Assembly (NCBI GenBank): GCA_913009735.1
Contig: CAJVYU010000016.1
Span: 1-40,066, forward strand
DNA length: 40,066 bases
Source of the DNA: an uncultured Fidelibacterota bacterium
GTDB taxonomy: Bacteria > Fidelibacterota > Marinisomatia > Marinisomatales > TCS55
Reading direction: 5' to 3'
Below the pieces are notes generated by a model that was not told the DNA's origin, made no database searches, and saw only the letters and a program-made list of their open reading frames with translations. Positions 33,620-40,066 of this stretch are shown one piece after another (the stretch's first letter is position 1; every line of letters starts with the position of its first letter). The translations under genes were made by a program, and so were the position numbers.

Positions 33620-34882
33620 ATGCAAAGAATAACACAAGTATTATTGTTAACAATGTTAAATGGTTTATTGGCCCAGGTAGAAATTGATGGTTATGTAAAA
33701 AATTATAATGCCATTCGCTTAAACAAAGACTACGATTATCTAATTTTAAGAAACAGGCTTCGTTTGAATCTCAATTATTTACCTTCAGAATATGCTTTGG
33801 GTTATGCATCGTTCGATGTAAAAAATGACCACATGGGTGACCAAAACGATCTTGAGCTAAATCTGCGTGAGATGTACATCGATCTGTATTTTGATCATTA
33901 TGACCTTCGAATTGGAAAACAGCAAATTGTCTGGGGCAAGGCAGACGGGTTGTTCATTACCGATATTATTAATCCCCTTAATCTAAGGGAATTTATCCTG
34001 GCGGATTTCGAGGATATCCGAATGGGAATAAATTCCATTAAAGTACAGGCATATTTCGGGAACAGTCGGTTGGAAAGTATCTGGATACCTCAATTTGTTC
34101 CTGCCAAATTTTCGGAGCCGGGAGAGGCCTGGGCGTTTTATACTCCTATCGATGAAATTGCCAAATCGATTCCGGATACATTAATCATGATATATAATAT
34201 TACAGAACCGGAAAAGCGGCTAAATAATTCTGAATATGGATTCCGGTATTCAACACATTTTAAAGGAATAGACCTGGCGCTGTCTTATTTCTACACTTGG
34301 GACGATTATCCGGTTTTCCGGCAGTATTTTCAACTAACCAATAATCCATTGACGCCATTTAGCGTTACGATTAAACCTGAATATGATCGATTAACGGTAT
34401 TGGGAGGAACGTTCGCCTCAACAATCGGACCCCTGGTAATTCGTGGCGAAGGTGCTTTGTATCAAAAGAGAAATTTTTATACGGAAAATGCTGCGGATGG
34501 CGATCGCGTCGTACAAAAAGATTTTCTAAATTACATGATTGGTGGAGAAATCTCCCCCGGGAAAACATTCATCAGCGGGCAATTTATTCAGGAAATAATT
34601 TTGGATTATGATGATCTGGTGGTTAATGATAAAATCGTCAACACGGGGACATTATTACTTTCAGATACTTTCGTAAATGAAACCATTAAGCCGGAAATAT
34701 TTGTCATCTATAATTTCACTCACGAAGATTATTGGAACCGATTCAGTATAAAGTATTACCCTGTGGATGGCGTCGAAATCATTCTTGCGGCGGATATTTT
34801 GGGCGGTAAAAAAGACAATAAATTATTCAGCCAGTTTGACGATAATGATAATGTTTATATAAAATTGAAGTATAGTTTTTAA
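33620..34882 (+). CDS. DUF1302-like outer-membrane beta-barrel protein
   Basis: 420 residues with a short signal peptide (MQRITQVLLLTMLNGLLAQ). LRNRLRLNLNYLP and LREMYIDLYFDHYDLRIGKQ lead into QQIVWGKADGLFITDIINPL and NLREFILADFEDIRMGINSI. The IGKQ-xVWGxxDG...INPxxLRE pattern is characteristic of DUF1302-type barrels. The end NVYIKLKYSF has the terminal Phe expected of an outer-membrane protein. AGGAG stands 9 bases before the ATG. Relatives occur next to MMPL transporters and LolA-like or DUF1329 proteins, so an outer-membrane exit or entry point for the transported lipid is a fair inference. Last gene of the operon; convergent with the next. Confidence 0.82.
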   Translation: MQRITQVLLLTMLNGLLAQVEIDGYVKNYNAIRLNKDYDYLILRNRLRLNLNYLPSEYALGYASFDVKNDHMGDQNDLELNLREMYIDLYFDHYDLRIGKQQIVWGKADGLFITDIINPLNLREFILADFEDIRMGINSIKVQAYFGNSRLESIWIPQFVPAKFSEPGEAWAFYTPIDEIAKSIPDTLIMIYNITEPEKRLNNSEYGFRYSTHFKGIDLALSYFYTWDDYPVFRQYFQLTNNPLTPFSVTIKPEYDRLTVLGGTFASTIGPLVIRGEGALYQKRNFYTENAADGDRVVQKDFLNYMIGGEISPGKTFISGQFIQEIILDYDDLVVNDKIVNTGTLLLSDTFVNETIKPEIFVIYNFTHEDYWNRFSIKYYPVDGVEIILAADILGGKKDNKLFSQFDDNDNVYIKLKYSF

Positions 34883-34949
34883 CCGGGTTGATTCCACAAA
34901 AGCACAAACAAAATTCGCTATGGTGATGTGTTAGGTTTTGGACGGGTGT

Positions 34950-35309
34950 TTACCAGTCCAATTGATGTTCGGGGACTCCGATAAATTTTCCGTAATTCCT
35001 TGCTTTTTGTTTTGTATCGTCATCTCCCTTTGTATAGGAAAATAACTTTTTATGAAAGATAACATATTCAGTTGTGGTATCAGACAGGTTTGCATACCAT
35101 TTATCTAAAATTGAGGCTGAAACAATCATTGCAATATCTTCCAGGTTTTCATCGGTGCCCTCTATATATACAGCAGTCCAAATTTTCGGCTGCCAATCTT
35201 CTGCGCTTTTATCAACATTCCATTTTTCCTCTTTTGTAATGGTTATCCTGTCATCTATTAAAACGTCTGGATTTTCAAGGCTTTCTTTCAGGATTAGTCC
35301 TGTATACAC
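34950..35309 (-). CDS. Conserved small protein of unknown function
   Basis: 119 residues from a GTG at 35307-35309 with GAGG about 8 bases upstream. The sequence YTGLILKESLENPDVL, KEEKWNVDKSAEDWQPKIWT, ILDKWYANLSDTTTEYVIFH and the end GKFIGVPEHQLDW look like a compact alpha/beta domain with well-kept Trp residues. I recall similar stand-alone proteins in bacteria and archaea, but no function is known to me. No signal peptide or membrane segment. Next to a PPOX-family gene on the same strand, 69 bases apart. Confidence 0.7.
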   Translation of the reverse strand: MYTGLILKESLENPDVLIDDRITITKEEKWNVDKSAEDWQPKIWTAVYIEGTDENLEDIAMIVSASILDKWYANLSDTTTEYVIFHKKLFSYTKGDDDTKQKARNYGKFIGVPEHQLDW

Positions 35310-35378
35310 GGCAAGGACCTCACATTTTTTAGTAAAGCTAATGGCGGCACACTACGTTTTTGCTGCTTGATGGGTTTG

Positions 35379-35930
35379 TCAGGCATTTTTTCTCATTATA
35401 TTTGTTGGCTTACCGTCCAGGCTCACTTGATTCTTTTTTTCCCAATATTTTTTTATACCCTCTTCGCCTTTTTTTAATGCCCAGTTTTTTAACTGCTCCC
35501 TTTCCTCTGCATAATCAAATAATGGCACAGCCATACCGCAAGAAGTGTGAATAAGATCAACTGTTAGATCAAATATTTGCCTGGCGCCGGGAATTGGGTT
35601 GAACAAAGAAAACAATTCGTTCCATTCCGGATCATTTTTATGAACCACTTTTGCTTCACCATAAAGCCGTAGAATCATGGGTTTTCCTTCAAAAGCGGCA
35701 AACATTATTGTCATTCGAGCGTTTTCCTGAACGTGAGCAGATGTTTCATTTGCGCTACCCGTTACATTTAGCCAGACAACTCTATTATCGCTAACAACTT
35801 TCAAGGAATCCATGCCTTTTGGAGATATATTGATCCTTCCTTCTGCCGCGGCGGTGCCCACGAAAAATATTTTTTGCTCTTCGATAAATTTTTTCAATTT
35901 ATCTGATATTTCAAAAGATTGTTTACCCAT
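35379..35930 (-). CDS. Pyridoxamine 5'-phosphate oxidase family flavoprotein
   Basis: 183 residues. The split-barrel flavin fold is seen in FIEEQKIFFVGTAAAEGRIN, ISPKGMDSLKVVSDNRVVWL and ENARMTIMFAAFEGKPMILR with LYGEAKV. HTSCGMAVPLFDYAEERE and KKYWEKKNQVSLDGKPT complete the pattern of a known subfamily. Such proteins bind FMN or F420/haem and act as oxidoreductases; vitamin B6 synthesis itself is not implied. AAGGAAGAG lies before the ATG, which directly follows the TAA of a gene relic. Confidence 0.88.
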   Translation of the reverse strand: MGKQSFEISDKLKKFIEEQKIFFVGTAAAEGRINISPKGMDSLKVVSDNRVVWLNVTGSANETSAHVQENARMTIMFAAFEGKPMILRLYGEAKVVHKNDPEWNELFSLFNPIPGARQIFDLTVDLIHTSCGMAVPLFDYAEEREQLKNWALKKGEEGIKKYWEKKNQVSLDGKPTNIMRKNA

Positions 35931-36075
35931 TTACTCTTCCTTGAATTTTATTTGAACGCCATTTGTTCTTCCATTCAATTTACTGATTACATCTTTTGCA
36001 TTTTTTTATTTCTTTAGGTAATCCATAAAATGAAAATGCCGATTTACTTTCCTTATACCCTGCTCCATCAATATT
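35931..36075 (-). pseudogene. C-terminal gene relic with homopolymer frameshift
   Basis: The minus strand reads NIDGAGYKESKSAFSFYGLP then KEI. After a run of seven A residues near 36003-36009 the frame must shift by one to continue as KNAKDVISKLNGRTNGVQIK and FKEE before a TAA that touches the next ATG. Removing one A gives one smooth reading frame. The upstream part ends at the border of the inverted-repeat element at 36076. Family not recognised. Confidence 0.55.
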
Positions 36076-36256
36076 AATATTTCTCCGGCAATGGTTAGTC
36101 GTATCAAAGATAGCACAAGACTCCTTGTCGTCGCGAGGTGTGGAGCGGCGAAGCGATCTCCTTGATACCGCAGCCTTTAGGAGATTGCTTTGTCGTTCGT
36201 TCCTCTCTCCGCACAATGACAATATTATTACCACTAACCGTTGCCGGAGAAATATT
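36076..36256. mobile_element. MITE-like palindromic element with 24-bp terminal inverted repeats
   Basis: Left end 36076-36099 and right end 36233-36256 are inverted copies matching at 23 of 24 bases (core TTCTCCGGCAAYGGTTAGT). Inside, CGAAGCGATCTCCT (about 36150-36163) and AGGAGATTGCTTTG (36179-36192) form a second hairpin. The 181-bp unit has no gene. Target duplications were not evident. It should be mobilised in trans, if at all. Confidence 0.72.
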
Positions 36257-36308
36257 CAGAAACGTATCTTTTGATTGTTATTAATGTAGAGCGGCTGCCT
36301 CGCGACTA

Positions 36309-37157
36309 TTAACGATTGTCCCATTGAACGATAGCTTCCGCCAGCGCATTGCTCTCCAAAGGATGAAAATGTCTTCCCTCGATGAGTTTCCAAGTAGCCT
36401 TGGGTAACGCGTCCCGTAATTTTTCTCCAATGGAAACAGGTTGGAACTTGTCGCCATTCGCCCAGACAACCAGCGCCGGTTTCTCAACCGTTTTGAGCTT
36501 GGCGGAAGCTCCCTGAGTATACTTGTTGTCCATCGCTTTTAAGAAAAGTATAAAGTGTTCCATTCTTTCCCGGGTTCCAACAAGTCCTTTACATATATCC
36601 TCCAGGAGCTCATTGGTGTTTAAAGATGCATCCAACAATCCGGCAGATAACCCTTTCTTTACAAAACCGGCTATAAATTCTGGAGAGAATATCTGTGTAT
36701 AATTCTTTTTGTAAGCAGCTCCGATTAATAGTTTTATCCCTTCTATCGGCCAAGAATCATAGGCGACACAATTTGTGAATACATATTTTTTGATTCCGGC
36801 TTGGTTGGAAAGCCCTGCGGCTATAATCTGAGCCACGCCTCCTCCCAGATCATGACCAACAAGAATGCACTCGTCTTTCACTACCTTGTTTATGAACAGG
36901 TTTACCAGCCGGGCTTGCCCGTTTAACGAGTGATCATAATTGATTGGACCCTCAGTATAGCCCAGTCCCAACATTTCAGGTGCATATACAAGATAGCCTT
37001 CTGTAGAAAGATGTGAGCCGATCCGCTCCCACAATGAACTATTCATTGGGATACCATGAAGCAAAACAATAGGCTTACCAGCCGTTCCCCATTGGCGGTA
37101 CGCGACGCTACAAGCGTCTAGTGTTACCCATTGTCTTTCAAGATTTTTTGTTTTCAT
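36309..37157 (-). CDS. Alpha/beta hydrolase with Asp nucleophile
   Basis: 282 residues from the ATG at 37155-37157 (GAGG 9 bases before; the TTG 6 bases earlier is unlikely). HGIPMNSSLW (oxyanion loop, 34-43), APEMLGLGYTEG, and the nucleophile elbow LVGHDLGGGVAQ with Asp103 in place of the more common Ser. The acid is probably the Asp in VVWANGDKFQP and the base the His in EGRHFHPLE. GHDxGG is typical of haloalkane dehalogenases and epoxide hydrolases, so water-dependent opening of an epoxide or C-halogen bond is the favoured reaction. Probably cotranscribed with the sigma factor upstream (90 bases). Confidence 0.88.
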   Translation of the reverse strand: MKTKNLERQWVTLDACSVAYRQWGTAGKPIVLLHGIPMNSSLWERIGSHLSTEGYLVYAPEMLGLGYTEGPINYDHSLNGQARLVNLFINKVVKDECILVGHDLGGGVAQIIAAGLSNQAGIKKYVFTNCVAYDSWPIEGIKLLIGAAYKKNYTQIFSPEFIAGFVKKGLSAGLLDASLNTNELLEDICKGLVGTRERMEHFILFLKAMDNKYTQGASAKLKTVEKPALVVWANGDKFQPVSIGEKLRDALPKATWKLIEGRHFHPLESNALAEAIVQWDNR

Positions 37158-37246
37158 TTTCAAGTTCCTCTAAATACATTTTATGTGTTTGGCGCCCCTT
37201 AAGGGCTCTATTACATTAGTGGAACTGAAAACAAGTTTGTGACAAC

Positions 37247-37954
37247 TCAGTCCAGATCTAGAAATTGTCTCCAATAATTCACTCTGGATATGATTTCTTC
37301 TGTTTCTCGAAAAACGTTTACTTCGGCCATAGATTGTGTGAGTTCCTGGTATTCACGAACCAGATCGACCTCTAATACCCATTTCCTCATTCTACAGCTG
37401 CATTTCCCTTTTGCGTTATGCAGCACACATTCGTCCTTTAAAAAATTTTGTAGTTTTCTCCTGGATCGAGAAATCATTTGTCGAATCGACGCTGAACTTT
37501 GTTCCATAACTTCGGCAATTTCTTCATAAGACACCCGGGCAACATCTCTCATAATGTATGCCATGCGAGACTCATGGTTCAGGCAAGACAAAACTCCTGT
37601 GAGACATTTATCGCACATTTGCTTGACCCAAAGTTTTTTGTCAAGGCCATGAGAATTGGGTAATTTTATTTCTTCTTGGCGGAAGTAATCGCCCACATAT
37701 TTTGCGGAGTATACCTTTTCTTTCTTTGCATAACGCATAACCGTTCGGTAAGTGATAGTATAAATCCAAGTTGAGATTTTCGACCCTCCCCGAAAAGAAG
37801 GCAGGCTTTTTGTAATCTCCAGCCATGCTTCCTGCGCTGCATCCCGGACGGTTTCCTCATCCTGTATCATTCGATGGCAAATCGATGAAACCAATCGCCC
37901 GTAATCTTCTACGAGATTGGCAATAAAAACGGTATCTTTATTATTCTTAACCAT
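37247..37954 (-). CDS. ECF-type RNA polymerase sigma factor with Cys-containing tail
   Basis: 235 residues. Region 2: FIANLVEDYGRLVSSICHRM, AAQEAWLEITKSLPSFRGGS and STWIYTITYRTVMRYAKKE. Region 4: SCLNHESRMAYIMRDVARVS, YEEIAEVMEQSSASIRQMIS and RSRRKLQNFL. After it comes an additional tail of about 60 residues with CVLHNAKGKCSCRMRKWVLE, four Cys in all with the upstream ones; this might bind metal or sense redox state. No anti-sigma gene is adjacent. The CPBP protease gene ends 29 bases upstream, the hydrolase follows. No Shine-Dalgarno is clear. Confidence 0.9.
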   Translation of the reverse strand: MVKNNKDTVFIANLVEDYGRLVSSICHRMIQDEETVRDAAQEAWLEITKSLPSFRGGSKISTWIYTITYRTVMRYAKKEKVYSAKYVGDYFRQEEIKLPNSHGLDKKLWVKQMCDKCLTGVLSCLNHESRMAYIMRDVARVSYEEIAEVMEQSSASIRQMISRSRRKLQNFLKDECVLHNAKGKCSCRMRKWVLEVDLVREYQELTQSMAEVNVFRETEEIISRVNYWRQFLDLD

Positions 37955-37983
37955 ATAATCATTCTGAAGTAAAATTACGCATG

Positions 37984-38910
37984 TTAACCAACTCGCTCAT
38001 TTACTTGGCCATTCTTCCTTTGCAACCACAGCAACCCTAAAATGATCCCTATCAGTACAACCGTTCGCACAATACTTGCTTCCATACCAAATTGCCCGCC
38101 CGATAACCAGTCAGGGCCAGATAATCTTGTAACGAATAACGTGGTTCCTTCCAATCCCATACTGCTTACTGAAATTCCCGAATTTGGAAGTCCTGCTACA
38201 AAAAACTGCGTAAAGTTCCAGCCCGCATGCCACCCGATTGGAAACCACAGCGACTTTAGCCACAGTAAGCCAAAAGCATATATCGCCGCTGATAGTGCGA
38301 TATTGACGGCTCCAAGTATCTCTGCATTCGGGTTTAGCAAATGAAGTCCGCCAAATAATGCCGATGTTATCACTACCGCAACAGTAACTCCCCAACCCCG
38401 CTTGATATTCTGAAACCAATACCCTCTGTTGAGAACTTCCTCTGTAATTGGCCCCAAAACTGACGATGCAAACATCCATCCAAGCGCCATTATCCATACC
38501 TTCAACGGCACTTTGCTCAAACCAAATGCAGGATGCACAATCCCAAGTGCCCAAAGCACAACAAACACCAATATCGCTTCACACACACCAGCCAGTAATC
38601 CCCAGTTCAGATAACGCCATTGACGACGGCTAAACTCCCAATACATTTCCTTCGGTTGCTTACGTTCTATCCAGCGCCAGGCTAACAAGATAATTGCAAG
38701 GTTGACGAGAAAAACAATGATTACACCGATGATTTTCCCGTCCGGGCTGATGGTCTCTAATGTCTTCCCATGGAAATCTATCTCAATCCAATGCAGCTTT
38801 TCTACCAACAATGCCAGCACAAGCCATCCCGCCAGACTGCCGAATACACCTATCATCAAAATGAATTGCAGAATGAGCACGCGTACAATAGGCCAAATGC
38901 GTTCGCTCAT
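37984..38910 (-). CDS. CPBP-family intramembrane metalloprotease
   Basis: 308 residues from the ATG at 38908-38910, with weak GAAG upstream; an in-frame TTG at 39015 would add 35 polar residues. About eight transmembrane segments. The Abi/CAAX-protease motifs are complete: GPITEEVLNRGYWF (EExxxR), SALFGGLHLLNPN (FxxxH) and FPIGWHAGWNFTQFF (HxxxN/B). These Glu and His residues bind the active-site metal. Prokaryotic members cleave membrane peptides or modify bacteriocin resistance. It lies directly upstream of the sigma factor gene on the same strand; a link to sigma activation is possible but not shown. Confidence 0.9.
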   Translation of the reverse strand: MSERIWPIVRVLILQFILMIGVFGSLAGWLVLALLVEKLHWIEIDFHGKTLETISPDGKIIGVIIVFLVNLAIILLAWRWIERKQPKEMYWEFSRRQWRYLNWGLLAGVCEAILVFVVLWALGIVHPAFGLSKVPLKVWIMALGWMFASSVLGPITEEVLNRGYWFQNIKRGWGVTVAVVITSALFGGLHLLNPNAEILGAVNIALSAAIYAFGLLWLKSLWFPIGWHAGWNFTQFFVAGLPNSGISVSSMGLEGTTLFVTRLSGPDWLSGGQFGMEASIVRTVVLIGIILGLLWLQRKNGQVNERVG

Positions 38911-39095
38911 AAAGGTTTTCTTCGTCTTGTTTGTATCTACTTCTTGGTACCGGTCACTTATGTATTCGCTGGATAGATGAGATAACCAGCCTGAAAGGTT
39001 TTGATTTCTTAACAATCATGTCAGAATATAACACTGTATTTTCGTCGCAACTTTATAATCACACTGAATGTTTTTCAGGTTTCCAGCTGGACATT

Positions 39096-39318
39096 TTATC
39101 CAAGTCGTAACGCCCAACAGATATCAATTTTTCCTTCTTCAATAGAGTATTTGGTTTTTACCCATTTTATATAATTTTTTGAATCTTCGATACTTTGGTG
39201 AGTATCCTGAGGTAAATCTTGAAACGTTAGGATTTGAACAACATGCGAATACTGCTTGTGCATCATTGTTTTCAAAACGGTAAAACAATAGGCGTTCTGT
39301 TTCCAATTCTGGTGACAT
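39096..39318 (-). pseudogene. GNAT acetyltransferase, frameshifted and truncated
   Basis: From the ATG at 39316-39318 the frame reads MSPELETERLLFYRFENNDA, QAVFACCSNPNVSRFTSG, the RimJ/RimL-type N-terminus. It then loses sense (YSPKYRRFK). One base away the other frame reads HQSIEDSKNYIKWVKTKYSI, EEGKIDICWALRLG and TAA at 39096-39098, the expected continuation. The frameshift lies near 39195-39210. The acetyl-CoA-binding second half is also missing, so the gene is dead. Confidence 0.85.
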
Positions 39319-39372
39319 TTTATTCTCTATTAACGGCGTGGGAGCTATCGGCTGAAACATGTTTTTGTTTTT

Positions 39373-39963
39373 TTATTGGCATGAACCAATCGCTTGAACA
39401 ACCGAAGCAATGCCTGAATGATGAGAACCTTCTACTATTTTGCGCTCAAGCTCCAGTAAATGACTGAATTTTAAACCTGCTAATTCTTTAATGAGTATTT
39501 TTTTAGACATCATTAAGTCTTCTGAGGGCGGGCCGCCCGTACCGTGCTTTAACTGATCGGGTGTATACGCTTCAAGTAGCAGTACGCCATTTTTTTTAAG
39601 TCCTGCGACCACGTTTTTATGTAGACCTTTTCTTACGTGTTCTGGTACATGGCAAAAAATAGATACAATTCCATCCCACTGACTAATACCTAGCTCATAG
39701 TCTTCTAATTTACTGTGAACAATCTCAATAGAGACTTTATTGTCGTCAGCTAACTTTTTAGCTTTTCTCAATCCAACTATAGACGCATCTACAGCAGTCA
39801 CATTATAACCCTGTTTGGTCAAGAAAACTGCGTTCCTCCCTTCTCCTTCAGCCAGGCAGAGCACGCGTCCGCCCTTTGGAATAGCGCCAAAGTTTTCCTT
39901 CAAAAAACTGTTAGGTTCTGTTCCATATATGTAGTGCTTTGCACTATATCTTTCATCCCACAT
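39373..39963 (-). CDS. TehB-like SAM-dependent methyltransferase
   Basis: 196 residues, the full family length. MWDERYSAKHYIYGTEPNSF is the typical start. RVLCLAEGEGRNAVFLTKQG is the SAM-binding motif I (AEGEGRN), VTAVDASIVGLRKA motif II. WDGIVSIFCHVPEHVRKGLH and KKNGVLLLEAYTPDQLKHGT, then GGPPSEDLM, complete the group. Relatives include tellurite-resistance TehB and thiopurine-type methyltransferases acting on small molecules. AAGGA stands 9 bases before the ATG. It begins inside the end of the nitroreductase frame. Confidence 0.92.
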   Translation of the reverse strand: MWDERYSAKHYIYGTEPNSFLKENFGAIPKGGRVLCLAEGEGRNAVFLTKQGYNVTAVDASIVGLRKAKKLADDNKVSIEIVHSKLEDYELGISQWDGIVSIFCHVPEHVRKGLHKNVVAGLKKNGVLLLEAYTPDQLKHGTGGPPSEDLMMSKKILIKELAGLKFSHLLELERKIVEGSHHSGIASVVQAIGSCQ

Positions 39964-40066
39964 TTACTTATTCCTTTAAATGGTTTTTTGCGGATATTTG
40001 GCACTTCTGCCTCTTTCGTTGGATAGCCAACGGGAATTAATAAATAGGTTCGTTCGTTATCCGGTC
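39900..40066 (-). CDS. Nitroreductase family protein, C-terminal part (cut by window edge)
   Basis: The minus strand enters from the edge as PDNERTYLLIPVGYPTKEAE and VPNIRKKPFKGIS. NERxxxLxPVGYPxxxAxVPxIxRKP is the C-terminal block of an FMN-dependent nitroreductase subfamily. The normal stop would be near here, but the frame runs on for 16 codons inside the methyltransferase start to TGA at 39900-39902. This gives a 64-base overlap, which suggests a lost stop or small frameshift at the 3' end. Confidence 0.75.
   Translation of the reverse strand, partial: PDNERTYLLIPVGYPTKEAEVPNIRKKPFKGISKCGMKDIVQSTTYMEQNLTVF

Noticed and set aside
35980-36234. 84-codon minus-strand open frame
   Set aside because: It runs across the inverted-repeat element and joins repeat DNA to a gene relic; not a real gene.
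38111-38554. 147-codon minus-strand frame
   Set aside because: Out-of-frame shadow within the CPBP protease gene, whose metal-binding motifs are all in the main frame.

Overview
The window looks like a chromosomal segment from a Gram-negative bacterium of the FCB group, most likely a Marinimicrobia / Calditrichota / Ignavibacteria-type lineage. The basis is a type IX secretion (T9SS) type A C-terminal sorting domain with a YPNPFNPTTNI core, a PorV/PorQ-family outer-membrane protein, TonB-dependent receptors with an N-terminal carboxypeptidase-regulatory-like domain, lipobox lipoproteins and AT-rich DNA with mixed Shine-Dalgarno use. The phylum is an inference from protein families; there is no rRNA or tRNA in the window to settle it.

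Layout. Positions 1-200 hold the 5' end of a class I/II aminotransferase, then a parvulin-type foldase (294-983) and a strong bidirectional terminator. Positions 1049-11796 form one minus-strand envelope operon driven by a consensus sigma70-like promoter at 11875-11903: TonB-dependent receptor, 1223-aa secreted protein, PorV-like protein, 812-aa T9SS cargo. Positions 12253-15905 are a second minus-strand pair: a BtuB-like TonB receptor and a beta-helix lipoprotein, 2 bases apart. Positions 16106-20340 are a minus-strand cluster in partial decay: a DUF1028 pseudogene, an endonuclease/exonuclease/phosphatase lipoprotein, a small barrel protein, the C-terminal relic of a membrane methyltransferase and a saccharopine-dehydrogenase-like protein. 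A lone response regulator and a short asparaginase-like protein follow.

From about 22.2 kb the plus strand carries signalling genes: a histidine kinase with its catalytic middle deleted, then an intact block of a DUF3391-like protein, an HDOD protein, a histidine kinase and a receiver-HDOD protein, ending in a 27-codon response-regulator stub. After an unrecognised lipoprotein (27436-28320) comes a TetR regulator with repeated TGAC-N5-GTCA operators, followed by an MMPL/RND transporter, a LolA-like periplasmic protein, a short-chain dehydrogenase and a DUF1302-like barrel. This set reads as a TetR-controlled trans-envelope lipid (or other hydrophobic molecule) handling system and is the most interesting intact system here.

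The right end (34950-40066, minus strand) holds a conserved small protein, a PPOX-family flavoprotein, an alpha/beta hydrolase, an ECF sigma factor with a Cys-containing tail, a CPBP membrane protease, a frameshifted GNAT acetyltransferase, a TehB-like methyltransferase and the C-terminus of a nitroreductase. It also contains a 181-bp palindromic MITE-like element with 24-bp terminal inverted repeats next to another gene relic. At least seven genes or gene fragments are broken, so recent gene decay is a clear theme of the region from 17 kb onward.
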